From Ruminococcus_G sp050944435 (GTDB lineage: Bacteria > Bacillota > Clostridia > Lachnospirales > Lachnospiraceae): 64,000 bases of DNA. A program made the position numbers and the translations under genes. The notes under the pieces are model-generated. The model had not been told where the DNA came from, made no database searches, and worked only from the letters and a program-made list of their open reading frames with translations. Shown here piece by piece: positions 33,999-43,061 of the stretch. Within the stretch, counting starts at the first letter, position 1. Each line of letters begins with the position of its first letter. Location of the stretch: the NCBI GenBank assembly GCA_050944435.1, contig JBMNRB010000011.1, positions 28,591 to 92,590 of the forward strand, written 5' to 3'.

Positions 33999-34949
33999 TT
34001 ATTCTTTACAGATAATTTCCCAGGGCGTCATAGAAGAAAGATTGCCGGCCCCATCCTTTGTCACTATTGTGATAACATTGCGCCCGCCGGATATGGCTTC
34101 CGAAGCAATAACTACCTCCTCTCCCTCCCACCAATATTCCGCTTCATTTTCGTTAACCATGCAGGAGAGGACTTTAACTCCATCATAATTATCAATACGG
34201 ATTCTGGGCGAAAAATTGTCTTCCCGCTTCACATACTTTTTCTCCTCATCATATGCAAACCGGGTTCCTGTACGATTGACGGTAAATATCCAGCTGACTT
34301 CAGATATATTTCTCTCTTTGTCCTCTGCTTTCACCGAAAGCAGATATCTCCCCTCTTCTTCGATGCTGTCCATCCGACAGAGTACCTGGTTCTCCTTTTG
34401 TTCATATACCGCTGCAAAAGGAACGTCCTCTCCTTCGCCCTTCCGCAGCGAAACATGGATATTTTCCCTCACAATGTTCTCATCAGAAATAATAATTTCC
34501 GGAGCCACCGGAAGGCTGCTGGCTGTAAATGCTGAAAGATTGACGGTCTGTATCACCGGAGGCGTTTCATCCCTTATAAGTTCCGGCTCGTCGGATAATC
34601 TGACGTCATTTTCATCTGTCTCCGGAGTATATGCATTTTTCTCAGATGCATGCGGTTCCGCTTCACCTTCATCCGCCGGTTCTTCCACGATTTCTATGAT
34701 TTCCTCTTCTCCCTCATGCTGAACTTCTTCCTCTTTCGAAGACTCTTCTTCCTGTTCTCTTTCTTTTCTCTGTTCTTCCCACTCCTTTGTTTCTTCTTCC
34801 GTCCCGGTAAATTCCTCTGTCCAGTACTCCTCCGTTATCGTTATTTCTGTGATTACTTCCGACGCCTGACCGCCCCATACAGTCGTATCCGCGAGAATAA
34901 TCTGACGAACGCCAAGCAGCACGGCTATCCATTTCCATAGTTTTCTCAT
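33999..34949 (-). CDS. Exported protein with acidic region and Ig-like domains
   Basis: The 316-residue protein has a weak N-terminal signal or anchor (RKLWKWIAVLLGVRQIIL), a strongly acidic stretch (about residues 45-110), and a C-terminal part with bacterial Ig-like features (TPPVIQTVNL, LSVKAEDKERNISEVSWIFTV, NVITIVTKDGAGNLSS). Its ATG overlaps the kinase stop codon by four bases, so it is translationally coupled and may be a ligand or target of the kinase. No catalytic motif is seen. Confidence 0.65.
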   Translation of the reverse strand: MRKLWKWIAVLLGVRQIILADTTVWGGQASEVITEITITEEYWTEEFTGTEEETKEWEEQRKEREQEEESSKEEEVQHEGEEEIIEIVEEPADEGEAEPHASEKNAYTPETDENDVRLSDEPELIRDETPPVIQTVNLSAFTASSLPVAPEIIISDENIVRENIHVSLRKGEGEDVPFAAVYEQKENQVLCRMDSIEEEGRYLLSVKAEDKERNISEVSWIFTVNRTGTRFAYDEEKKYVKREDNFSPRIRIDNYDGVKVLSCMVNENEAEYWWEGEEVVIASEAISGGRNVITIVTKDGAGNLSSMTPWEIICKE

Positions 34950-36742
34950 TTCTTTCTTCCCTCCAGCCGCTCTTCTAAAATTCTGTAATTTCTGTTTTCC
35001 TCTGCATCCTTCACTTTCCCCGCCGCCAGAAACAGCTTTTCCGCTTTCTCAGTATTTTTTCTTTCTGCCATCTCCATAAATGCATATTCACAGTAGACCT
35101 GCACATCCTGCGGATTAATTTCCAACATCTGTTCATAACATTCTGCCGCAGAATCATACTGTTCCAATTCTTCATATATATATGCTGTTTTATGCAGCAT
35201 CTCATAGGACAATGTTTCTGAAATCCCCTGCTTTTTTATCTCTTCATAAAGCGTCAGACACCTGTCCAATAAATCTCTGTCCTTTTCCTTCAGTCCTTTC
35301 AAATAGCATGCCTGACTCAGCGTCATACGCAGTGAAAGCAGATGCTCTCCCTTATAATCTTCTCTGTCTTCTGCTCCTGCAAAACATTCTTCCGACAAAC
35401 GGATGCACCACTGCAGCGGATTTTCTCCCACACTTTCAAAATAATAGCGATTAGTCAGCCATACGGAAGCCAGTAGTTCCAGCAGCATATTTCTGGAAAA
35501 CTGATCCGTAATTTTCTTTGATTTCTGATACAGTTTCTTCATCGCATAGGCTCTTTGTTTCCAGTCAACCTGCTCTCCCGAATCTGTCAGAATACTCAGC
35601 AGCTCCCTGTCCCACTTCACATCCGGATATTCTTTTTCCGGAACAGATTGGTACCATGCTTCGGCCTGTCCATAATTCGGCTGAAAACTTCTGTCCATCG
35701 GTGTTCCCTGCAGATATAACCGGGCAATCTGCAGCCTGATCTTAACATGCTTTTCTGTTTCTGCCGGATGCATTTTCTGTATCCCTGCAATCTGTAAAAT
35801 CGTCTCCTGGGTGCTGCCTCTTTCCATCCCATCCTGGAGCATCAGAATATATATTTCTTCCCGTTGGGGAAACAATACCGCCGCATCATAGAATCTTTTT
35901 TCCCTAACAGCTTCCAGACAGGCCGACTCCTTTCCCGCAGAAACCAATAGATTCACCGCCAGAAGTCCCGTGAGTACTGCCGCCGCCCCCAGAAACAGTC
36001 TGGGATACCTTCTCTTTTCTCTAATTTTTTCTTTACACCGAATGAGTTCCTTCAATACCTGTTCTGCCGACTGATACCGTTTGGCGGGATTCCTGTGCCG
36101 ACACTTTTTCAATATTCTCTTCAGTACAATGGGTAAATTCCCTCTTCCGGCCACTTCAAGGGTCACTCCCATCCCATATATATCAGCCGTTTTCCCTCCT
36201 TCACCGCGGTACTGTTCCGGTGCTGCATATCCTTTCGTGCCTGCAAACTGCTTTTCATTTTTATCGTCCTCTATTCTGGCACAGCCAAAATCTACGATCT
36301 TCAATCGTTTTTCCGCTGTTACCACCAGATTTTGAGGCTTCAGATCACCGTATATGACCGGCGGTCTTCTGCTATGAAGATATATGAGCACATCGCAGAG
36401 AGCAATTCCAAAATCCAGAACCTGTTCCGCTGTAAAATAACCTCCCTTTCTTCCCACAGTTCCCAGATCAACACCGTCCAGATAATCCATTACGATTCCG
36501 CTGAGTCCATTTCCTTCCAGATATTCCACAATTCTGGGAATCATGGGATGATCCAGTTCCTTCAACATCTGTATTTCATCAATTCCGTCAGATGGCTCAT
36601 CAAAAATTTTAACGGCCCACTTTTTTCCCAGTCTGATATCCACAGCCAGAAAGACTCTGCCGCTTCCCCCATGACCCAGTTCCTCCAGGAGACGGTATTT
36701 TCCCATCAGCACCGTTCCTTTTTTCAGGTCGATAGCGACCAC
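34946..36742 (-). CDS. Membrane Ser/Thr protein kinase with C-terminal TPR region
   Basis: The 598-residue protein has a kinase domain at residues 15-240: glycine loop GHGGSG (23-28), Lys45, catalytic loop YGDLKPQN (131-138, Tyr-Gly in place of His-Arg), DFG 151-153 and APE 174-176. A transmembrane helix follows (about 247-268), then an outside part of TPR-like repeats instead of PASTA repeats. Asp133, Asn138 and Lys45 are intact, so it is probably active. GTG at 36742 is used as start; ATG at 36706 is possible. Confidence 0.88.
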   Translation of the reverse strand: MVAIDLKKGTVLMGKYRLLEELGHGGSGRVFLAVDIRLGKKWAVKIFDEPSDGIDEIQMLKELDHPMIPRIVEYLEGNGLSGIVMDYLDGVDLGTVGRKGGYFTAEQVLDFGIALCDVLIYLHSRRPPVIYGDLKPQNLVVTAEKRLKIVDFGCARIEDDKNEKQFAGTKGYAAPEQYRGEGGKTADIYGMGVTLEVAGRGNLPIVLKRILKKCRHRNPAKRYQSAEQVLKELIRCKEKIREKRRYPRLFLGAAAVLTGLLAVNLLVSAGKESACLEAVREKRFYDAAVLFPQREEIYILMLQDGMERGSTQETILQIAGIQKMHPAETEKHVKIRLQIARLYLQGTPMDRSFQPNYGQAEAWYQSVPEKEYPDVKWDRELLSILTDSGEQVDWKQRAYAMKKLYQKSKKITDQFSRNMLLELLASVWLTNRYYFESVGENPLQWCIRLSEECFAGAEDREDYKGEHLLSLRMTLSQACYLKGLKEKDRDLLDRCLTLYEEIKKQGISETLSYEMLHKTAYIYEELEQYDSAAECYEQMLEINPQDVQVYCEYAFMEMAERKNTEKAEKLFLAAGKVKDAEENRNYRILEERLEGRKK

Positions 36743-36918
36743 CTCCGCCCTTTAAATAAGTATAATGATTGAAATGTCGGACGAACTGTCCGTTGAAATA
36801 AAGATATGATATATTTTAGCATACTATGATTTTGCAAATTATGCAATAAAAAATTGAAACAACACCGGATGGATGTTTCTCCCAATATTGAACTTACTTC
36901 TTTCGGCTAGCTGCCGAC

Positions 36919-36949
36919 AAAAAACCGACAGCCTGTAATGGCTGTCGGT
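36919..36949 (-). terminator. Intrinsic terminator of argS
   Basis: A 10-base perfect stem (36924-36933 with 36940-36949), loop of six, followed by six U residues in minus-strand RNA. Confidence 0.87.
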
Positions 36950-36966
36950 GAGAAGATTTACTCTCA

Positions 36967-38733
36967 TTACATTCTTTCCGGTGCCGAGAATCCCAGCAGG
37001 TCAATGCTGGTTTCCAATACATCTCTGGTCAGCATCAGCAGACAAATCCAGGAAGATTTCTGCTGCTCATCTTCCTCACTGAGAATTTTTGTCTCATGAT
37101 AAAAACGATTAAAGGCATTTGCCAATCCATAAATATAGCCGCAGATTTTGTGAGGCGCTTTTTCCTCAAAAGCATTCTCCACCACGAAGTTAAACCGGCA
37201 CAGTTCCAGCATGAGGGCTTTTTCACTGTCGCTGGCAGCTTTCTGAATACTTCCTTTTTCCAGAGAACCTCCCTCCTGCTGGAAACGATTCAGAATAGAT
37301 TTAATGCGCACCGTTGTATAGAGGATGTAGGGACCTGTGTCTCCCTCAAATGAGGTAAAACGATCCACATCAAATACATAGTCTTTGGAAGCCTGATTGG
37401 ACAGATCCCCGTATTTGATGGCTGACAGCCCTACAATTTCCGCTGTAGCCCTGGCATCCTCCTCTTTTACGTTCCTGTTTTCAATAATTTTTTTATACAT
37501 CTCATCGGTGATTTCCTGCAGCAGCCGTTCCAGACGCATTACGCCGCCTTCCCTGGTCTTGAAAGGTTTTCCGTCTTTTCCGTTCATCGTACCGAAACCA
37601 AGGAAATAAAGCCCTGTGCTTTCCTCTACCAGTTTAGTCTTTCTGGCGCAGCGGAATACTTGCGTAAAGTAAAGTTCCTGACGCTTATCCACCACATAAA
37701 TGATTTCGTCCGGATGGAACAGTTTCATTCTTTCCACAATGGTAGCCAGATCTGTGGTATTATACAGCGAAGCTCCGTCGGATTTCAATATCATGCAGGG
37801 CGGAATTTCCTTGGTGTCACCCTCTTCCTTCACGTCTACCACCAGGGCGCCGTTGTCAATGTGAGCGTATCCTTCCCGCTTCATATATTCTACCATCTCA
37901 GGAATATACGGCTGAGCATCTGATTCCTTTTTCCACAGATCAAAGGTTACATTCAGCTTTTCATAGTTTTTCTTCAGGTCGTTTACCGAAACCGTCATAA
38001 TATGATTCCACAGAGCATGGTATCCCCGGTTTCCCTGCTGAAGCTGATGTGTGGCTTCCATAGCCCGTTCTTTATACTGTTCATCTTCCTTCGACCTGGC
38101 GCTGGCCGCCGGATATATCTCTTCCAGCTCGCCGATGGTAAAGGGCGCCTCTGTCGGATATTCCCCTTCGTAATCTTCCTGGAAATAAACCAGATCCGGC
38201 TGTCTCTCCTTCAGCTCCGTTATAATCAGGCCCATCTGAAGCCCCCAATCCCCCAGATGCACGTCGCCGATCATATTATGGCCCAGATAACGTCCCATCC
38301 GTTTGATGCTTTCTCCGATAATGGCCGAACGGAGATGCCCTACGTGAAGCGGCTTTGCCACATTGGGACCGCCGTAATCCAGGATAATGGTCTTTGGCTG
38401 TTCTGTTTTATCCACGGAAAGCTGATCGTCCATCTGCATTTTCCGCAGATATTCTGAAAGAAATTCCTTTTTCACTTTTAAATTGATGAAACCTGGCTTC
38501 ACCGCTTCCGCCTGCGCGAATACCATACTTCCATCTAAACATTCAATCACATCTTGTGCAATCATAAGGGGAGCTTTTTTATACTCTTTTGCACCGGCCA
38601 TGGCTCCATTACACTGAAACTCACAGAGGTCCGGACGGTTGGAAATGGTCACCTTCCCGTATTTTCCGTCATATCCCGCCTTTTCAAAGGCAGCCGTCAT
38701 CTCCTCCGTTATAAAATCAATAAATTTTTTCAT
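36967..38733 (-). CDS. argS: Arginyl-tRNA synthetase
   Basis: The 588-residue class I synthetase has the HIGH-like motif LHVGHLRSAIIG preceded by GGPNVAKP, an N-terminal Arg-tRNA domain and a C-terminal DALR anticodon-binding domain ending in LGFSAPERM. It charges tRNA-Arg with arginine. The start at 38733 has AGGAGG upstream; a longer frame into the gap is not used. No T-box leader is seen. Confidence 0.96.
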   Translation of the reverse strand: MKKFIDFITEEMTAAFEKAGYDGKYGKVTISNRPDLCEFQCNGAMAGAKEYKKAPLMIAQDVIECLDGSMVFAQAEAVKPGFINLKVKKEFLSEYLRKMQMDDQLSVDKTEQPKTIILDYGGPNVAKPLHVGHLRSAIIGESIKRMGRYLGHNMIGDVHLGDWGLQMGLIITELKERQPDLVYFQEDYEGEYPTEAPFTIGELEEIYPAASARSKEDEQYKERAMEATHQLQQGNRGYHALWNHIMTVSVNDLKKNYEKLNVTFDLWKKESDAQPYIPEMVEYMKREGYAHIDNGALVVDVKEEGDTKEIPPCMILKSDGASLYNTTDLATIVERMKLFHPDEIIYVVDKRQELYFTQVFRCARKTKLVEESTGLYFLGFGTMNGKDGKPFKTREGGVMRLERLLQEITDEMYKKIIENRNVKEEDARATAEIVGLSAIKYGDLSNQASKDYVFDVDRFTSFEGDTGPYILYTTVRIKSILNRFQQEGGSLEKGSIQKAASDSEKALMLELCRFNFVVENAFEEKAPHKICGYIYGLANAFNRFYHETKILSEEDEQQKSSWICLLMLTRDVLETSIDLLGFSAPERM

Positions 38734-38764
38734 CTTGTTCTCTCCTCCTAAACATCGGGGGATT

Positions 38765-39400
38765 TCAGAATCCCAGTTCTTCTCCCACAAGTATAATTTT
38801 GATTCTTCCTCTGATCATGGAAGCACGGGTAATTACTTCCTGGCAGCAGATACAGCCGCTGCCTGTACAGTCGGCACAGACGCCTGTTTTTGAGCATGGC
38901 GTAGACGCTCCTACCCGGATCGCATTGGGCGGCGTCGCTACCGTCCGTACCCGATCCAGACCTTCCTGTACATTTTTCACCAGTTTATTCATCCCCACCA
39001 CTACAATCACCTTCTCCGGTCCGGTAATCAGACAGGCAACACGATTGCCGCGGCCGTCTATATTGATCAGCTCACCGTCCAGGGTGAAAGCATTGGTGCC
39101 CATCAGAAAATAGTCTGAACAGACGATTTCGCCGTAAAGTTTCCTTCTTTCCTCCGGCGTACCAGCCGACTCCCTGTCAATGGCTCGATAGGGACCATTC
39201 TTGACTGCATCAATAATGCCGGCCTCTTCCAAAGTCATCGAGCCTCCCCAGGTTACGCTGGCTCCTTCATCTATCATCTCTAAGACTTTTTCCCTCGCTG
39301 CGTCACGATCAGCGCAGTAATAGCCTTCCATCCCACGCTTTTCAAAATTTTTTATTACACTTCTGGCTGTATTTTCATAACTTTGTGATTTATAGGACAT
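38765..39400 (-). CDS. LUD-domain protein (lactate utilisation family)
   Basis: The 211-residue protein has the LUD (DUF162) pattern: VTWGGSMTLEEAGI, GTNAFTLDGELINIDGRGNR and VVGMNKLVKN. Near its C terminus a Cys-rich motif CADCTGSGCICC could hold an iron-sulfur cluster or metal. Related proteins (LutC/YkgG) take part in lactate oxidation, but this stand-alone form has no such partner here. The start at 39400 has GGAGG upstream. argS follows 31 bases later. Confidence 0.8.
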   Translation of the reverse strand: MSYKSQSYENTARSVIKNFEKRGMEGYYCADRDAAREKVLEMIDEGASVTWGGSMTLEEAGIIDAVKNGPYRAIDRESAGTPEERRKLYGEIVCSDYFLMGTNAFTLDGELINIDGRGNRVACLITGPEKVIVVVGMNKLVKNVQEGLDRVRTVATPPNAIRVGASTPCSKTGVCADCTGSGCICCQEVITRASMIRGRIKIILVGEELGF

Positions 39401-39602
39401 ACAATACCTCCCTGTTTTCCTGACTTTCCTGCGGCTCAATGCAATACGGACATTATACCACAGAGTGGAGAAAAATGGGTTGGTGCGTAAGAAAAAATTA
39501 ATAAAATTTTCCTGTGCTTTTCTCCACTTTTTCGTCTAAATAGTATATAATAGAGTTAGCGTCAGGACGCTAAAGTAACTATAAGGAGTGAATCTACATA
39601 AT

Positions 39603-40046
39603 ATGAATATTTTATTTTTCCTGACACCAAAAAGTGAAGTGGAATACATTTACGATGATTTTTCTCTCCGTCAGACTCTGGAAAAAATGGAGCATCATCA
39701 CTACACTGCGATTCCCCTTCTGAGCAGATCCGGTGCCTACATAGGTACTATCACAGAAGGCGACCTGCTTCGTGTGATCAAGAATAAATTTTCCCTGACA
39801 CTCCATGAGGCCGAAGATTTTCCAATCAGGCAGGTTCCCCGCCGCTGGCATAACAATCCTGTAAATATCAATTGTGATATAGAAGATTTGTTCATGACAG
39901 CCATGAGACAAAATTTTGTTCCTGTGGTGGATGATAATGGAAAATTTATTGGTATTATAACCAGAAAAGACATTTTGAGTTATTGTTTTCGGAAACTGAC
40001 GGAACCGGAAAAATCCGATGCGTCCGAAGATGGAGGTACCTCATGA
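39603..40046 (+). CDS. CBS-domain-pair protein
   Basis: The 147-residue protein consists of two CBS motifs: HHYTAIPLLSRSGAYIGTITEGD and NFVPVVDDNGKFIGIITRKD (each shown in part). CBS pairs bind adenine nucleotides such as AMP, ATP or c-di-AMP. AAGGAG lies 14 bases before the ATG, a long spacing; a GTG inside the site at 39588 is the alternative. A TATAAT at 39546-39551 and a small AGCGTC-AG-GACGCT hairpin lie in the leader. The next gene overlaps it by four bases. Confidence 0.82.
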   Translation: MNILFFLTPKSEVEYIYDDFSLRQTLEKMEHHHYTAIPLLSRSGAYIGTITEGDLLRVIKNKFSLTLHEAEDFPIRQVPRRWHNNPVNINCDIEDLFMTAMRQNFVPVVDDNGKFIGIITRKDILSYCFRKLTEPEKSDASEDGGTS

Positions 40047-41161
40047 CCTTTCTTCGCAGATCCAGAGCTGCCCTGCTGTCCCTCCTGCTTTTTACCTCAT
40101 TTTTTCTCTTCCTTGCCGGCTGTTCCAATGAAGAAAAAGACGCTGTCTCAGCCTGCATCGATGAAGAATTTAAACCATTAAAAAGCAGTAATACTGATGA
40201 AATTTCTGCTTATTTTTCAGAGGCCGGTCTGCTTTCTGACCTGCCGGAGGGAAAACTGCCGGAAGATGTGGCGGATGTCTTTTTACTGTTTTTTCAGAAT
40301 TTTGATTACTCCATAAAAATGATATCCATCGATGAGGACGCCCAAACGGCATCTGCTCTTTTAGAGCTTCAGACCATAGATGCCAAAGCTCTGGCAAAAG
40401 ATTTTGCCGCCCAGACCGTTGTAAAAGAATTGCAGAATCAGGCTATGCCCAGCCGTGTGGAATACTCGCTGGAAGATTATTATCTTCTGCTGCGCCGACT
40501 TCTGCTGGATAAGGACTACGGCACCGTAAAAAGCGAATATACCGTATCTCTGGAATATTCGGGTGGAGAATGGATCCTGATCAGAAATGATGATCTTGAG
40601 AACGAGCTGACGGGGAATTTTGTGACTTACGGTGCAGATCCTGACCTGCTAAGTTCTGAGGAAGTTATTGCTCTGTATTTCGATACTATTAAATCCTTTG
40701 ACACAGAACAGATGAATCGATTCCTTTCTCTGGATGAACTGTTTTCTGCTGATGATGAATATAAACGAACCATTGCCCGGGCGCTGGCAGATCAGATTTT
40801 ACAGTACCTGGATTATTCTGTCACCAGCTCTGAAAACAGCGGAACCACTTCCCAGGTGACGGTAGAGGTAACTACCTGTGACTGGAACAATATTATTCAA
40901 AAATATCAGGAAGAAGTATCCGCTTACACATCCACTTCCCAGGCGCTGGCAGATGGTATGTCCGTCCGTTTGACGAAAGCCAATCAGATGCTTCTGGATT
41001 GCATTGACAATAATACTTCATCCGCCGTATCAACAGTTACCCTGACTCTGGAAAACGACGGGACAAACTGGAAACTCCAGACCAATGATACCTTTGTAAA
41101 GGCCATCCTCGGAAACATCCAGGAAGCGGTCGCCAATATTTCCACTTCACCGGAAACATAA
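40043..41161 (+). CDS. Putative lipoprotein of unknown function
   Basis: The 372-residue protein has a lipoprotein signal: basic RRSR, a hydrophobic core, and the lipobox LAGC. The mature part has two similar halves rich in acidic residues (each with an LEL/TLE strand block ending in W), like other clostridial DUF5105-type lipoproteins. No catalytic motif is seen. ATG overlaps the TGA of the CBS gene, so the two are coupled. The protein is presumably tethered to the outer face of the membrane. Confidence 0.72.
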   Translation: MTFLRRSRAALLSLLLFTSFFLFLAGCSNEEKDAVSACIDEEFKPLKSSNTDEISAYFSEAGLLSDLPEGKLPEDVADVFLLFFQNFDYSIKMISIDEDAQTASALLELQTIDAKALAKDFAAQTVVKELQNQAMPSRVEYSLEDYYLLLRRLLLDKDYGTVKSEYTVSLEYSGGEWILIRNDDLENELTGNFVTYGADPDLLSSEEVIALYFDTIKSFDTEQMNRFLSLDELFSADDEYKRTIARALADQILQYLDYSVTSSENSGTTSQVTVEVTTCDWNNIIQKYQEEVSAYTSTSQALADGMSVRLTKANQMLLDCIDNNTSSAVSTVTLTLENDGTNWKLQTNDTFVKAILGNIQEAVANISTSPET

Positions 41162-41164
41162 AAC

Positions 41165-41228
41165 AAAAAAAGAATCGTCAGTCATATCTGATTCCCTTAT
41201 AGATCAGACTGTCTGTCGATTCTTTTTT
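41165..41228. terminator. Bidirectional terminator between lipoprotein gene and aspS
   Basis: A 12-base stem (41165-41176 with 41217-41228) with A and T runs on both sides encloses further pairing. It can end both convergent transcripts. Confidence 0.8.
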
Positions 41229-41246
41229 CTTGGAAAATTTTCCCTT

Positions 41247-43043
41247 TTATTCTTCTTCCTGGCTGCCGGTGATCTGTATGCACAGTTCTTCCAGCTGCTG
41301 ATCATCCACAATACCAGGAGCCTCTGTCATCAGACAGGAAGCATCTTTCACCTTCGGGAAGGCAATAACATCCCGGATACTGTCTTCTTTTGTCATCAGC
41401 ATAATCAGACGGTCCAGTCCGTAAGCCAGTCCTGCATGGGGCGGTACCCCGTATTTAAACGCTGTCAGCAGGAATCCAAACCGCTCCTGGGCTTCTTCCT
41501 TCGTAAAGCCCAGCATTTCAAACATTTTTTCCTGAATATCGTTCTGATGGATTCTCACGCTTCCTCCGCCCAGCTCCGTACCATTCAATACAATATCGTA
41601 AGCTTTGGCGCGGACAGCTCCCGGATCAGTATCCAGAAGAGGAATATCTTCGTCCATCGGCATGGTAAACGGATGATGCATTGCCGTGTATCTCTGCTGA
41701 TCCTCAGACCATTCCAGCAGCGGGAATTCTGTAATCCACACGAAGCGATATTCGTTTTTATCCAGAAGATCCATCTGACGTGCCAGCTCCAGACGAAGAG
41801 CTCCCAGCACATCCCATACCACTTTATTTTTATCAGCCGCAAACAAAAGAAGGTCTCCTGGTTCCCCATCCATGGCTTTTACCAGCCCGTCCAGTTCTTC
41901 CTCCTTCATAAACTTGGCAAAGGAAGATTTATAGCTGCCGTCTTCATTTATGGATAAATATGCCAATCCTTTCGCACCGTAATCCTTGGCAAAATCCACC
42001 AGCTTGTCAATCTTCTTTCTTGGCATGCCTCCCTGGCCTTTGGCATTAATGCCGCGGACGCTGCCTCCTGCTTCCAGGGCATTTTTAAAGACAGCAAACT
42101 CACAGTCTTTCACTGTCTGAGATACATCCTGCAATTCCATTCCAAACCGCAGATCCGGTTTATCTGAACCAAAACGATCCATGGCCTCCTGCCAGGTCAT
42201 TCTCTGAATGGGAAGGGGCACTTCCACATCCAGCACTTCCCGAAACAGATAAGCCAGCAGACGTTCATTCACATCGATGACATCATCCACATCCACAAAG
42301 GCCAGCTCCATATCGATCTGAGTAAATTCCGGCTGGCGGTCTGCACGCAAATCCTCGTCCCTGAAACATTTGACAATCTGTACATACCGGTCATATCCGG
42401 AGCACATCAGAAGCTGTTTGAACAGCTGGGGAGACTGGGGAAGCGCATAAAAGTGTCCCGGATGCACACGGCTGGGAACCAGATAGTCCCGGGCGCCTTC
42501 CGGCGTGCTTTTCGTCAGCATTGGCGTCTCAATCTCCAGAAAGCCTTCTTTCTCCAGAAACATCCTGGTCAGCATTGCCACCTTGGAACGCAGTATCAGA
42601 TTCCTTTGAATATCCGGCCGTCTCAGATCCAGATACCGGTATTTCAGCCGAAGCTCCTCTTTCGTCTTACTGTCTTCCTCAATGGGAAAAGGCGGCGTCT
42701 CTGATTCAGAAAGTATCCGCAGGGAATCCACCCGAACCTCAATATCTCCTGTTTTCAAATTTTCGTTTACCGCTCCGGAACGGTGTTCCACCTTTCCAGT
42801 AACGGCAATCACAAATTCACTTCTTAATTTTGCAGCTTTTTCAAAACCTTCCCCGTCAATACTTCCATTTTCAAATATGAGCTGGATAATGCCGCTTCGA
42901 TCTCTCAAATCCACAAAGATGATTCCGCCCTTGTTTCTGCTTTTCTGTACCCATCCCATCAGGGTTACGTTTTGTCCGATATTTTCTGCTGACACCTCTG
43001 TGCAGCGATGGGACCGCTTCAGTCCCTTCATTGACTCTGCCAT
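41247..43043 (-). CDS. aspS: Aspartyl-tRNA synthetase
   Basis: The 598-residue class II enzyme has the N-terminal OB-fold (VTLMGWVQKSRNKGGIIFVDLRDR region), motif 2 with FRDEDLRADRQPEFTQID, the bacterial GAD insertion domain, and motif 3 AYGLDRLIML. It charges tRNA-Asp. It follows hisS after 18 bases, a common clostridial pair. Confidence 0.97.
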   Translation of the reverse strand: MAESMKGLKRSHRCTEVSAENIGQNVTLMGWVQKSRNKGGIIFVDLRDRSGIIQLIFENGSIDGEGFEKAAKLRSEFVIAVTGKVEHRSGAVNENLKTGDIEVRVDSLRILSESETPPFPIEEDSKTKEELRLKYRYLDLRRPDIQRNLILRSKVAMLTRMFLEKEGFLEIETPMLTKSTPEGARDYLVPSRVHPGHFYALPQSPQLFKQLLMCSGYDRYVQIVKCFRDEDLRADRQPEFTQIDMELAFVDVDDVIDVNERLLAYLFREVLDVEVPLPIQRMTWQEAMDRFGSDKPDLRFGMELQDVSQTVKDCEFAVFKNALEAGGSVRGINAKGQGGMPRKKIDKLVDFAKDYGAKGLAYLSINEDGSYKSSFAKFMKEEELDGLVKAMDGEPGDLLLFAADKNKVVWDVLGALRLELARQMDLLDKNEYRFVWITEFPLLEWSEDQQRYTAMHHPFTMPMDEDIPLLDTDPGAVRAKAYDIVLNGTELGGGSVRIHQNDIQEKMFEMLGFTKEEAQERFGFLLTAFKYGVPPHAGLAYGLDRLIMLMTKEDSIRDVIAFPKVKDASCLMTEAPGIVDDQQLEELCIQITGSQEEE

Positions 43044-43061
43044 CTTTCTTTCCTCCGATTA

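Noticed and set aside
36743..36966. Promoter for the kinase gene
   Set aside because: TATACT-like hexamers and a CGGAC-GAACT-GTCCG hairpin (36778-36792) are visible, but no -35/-10 pair with proper spacing could be supported.
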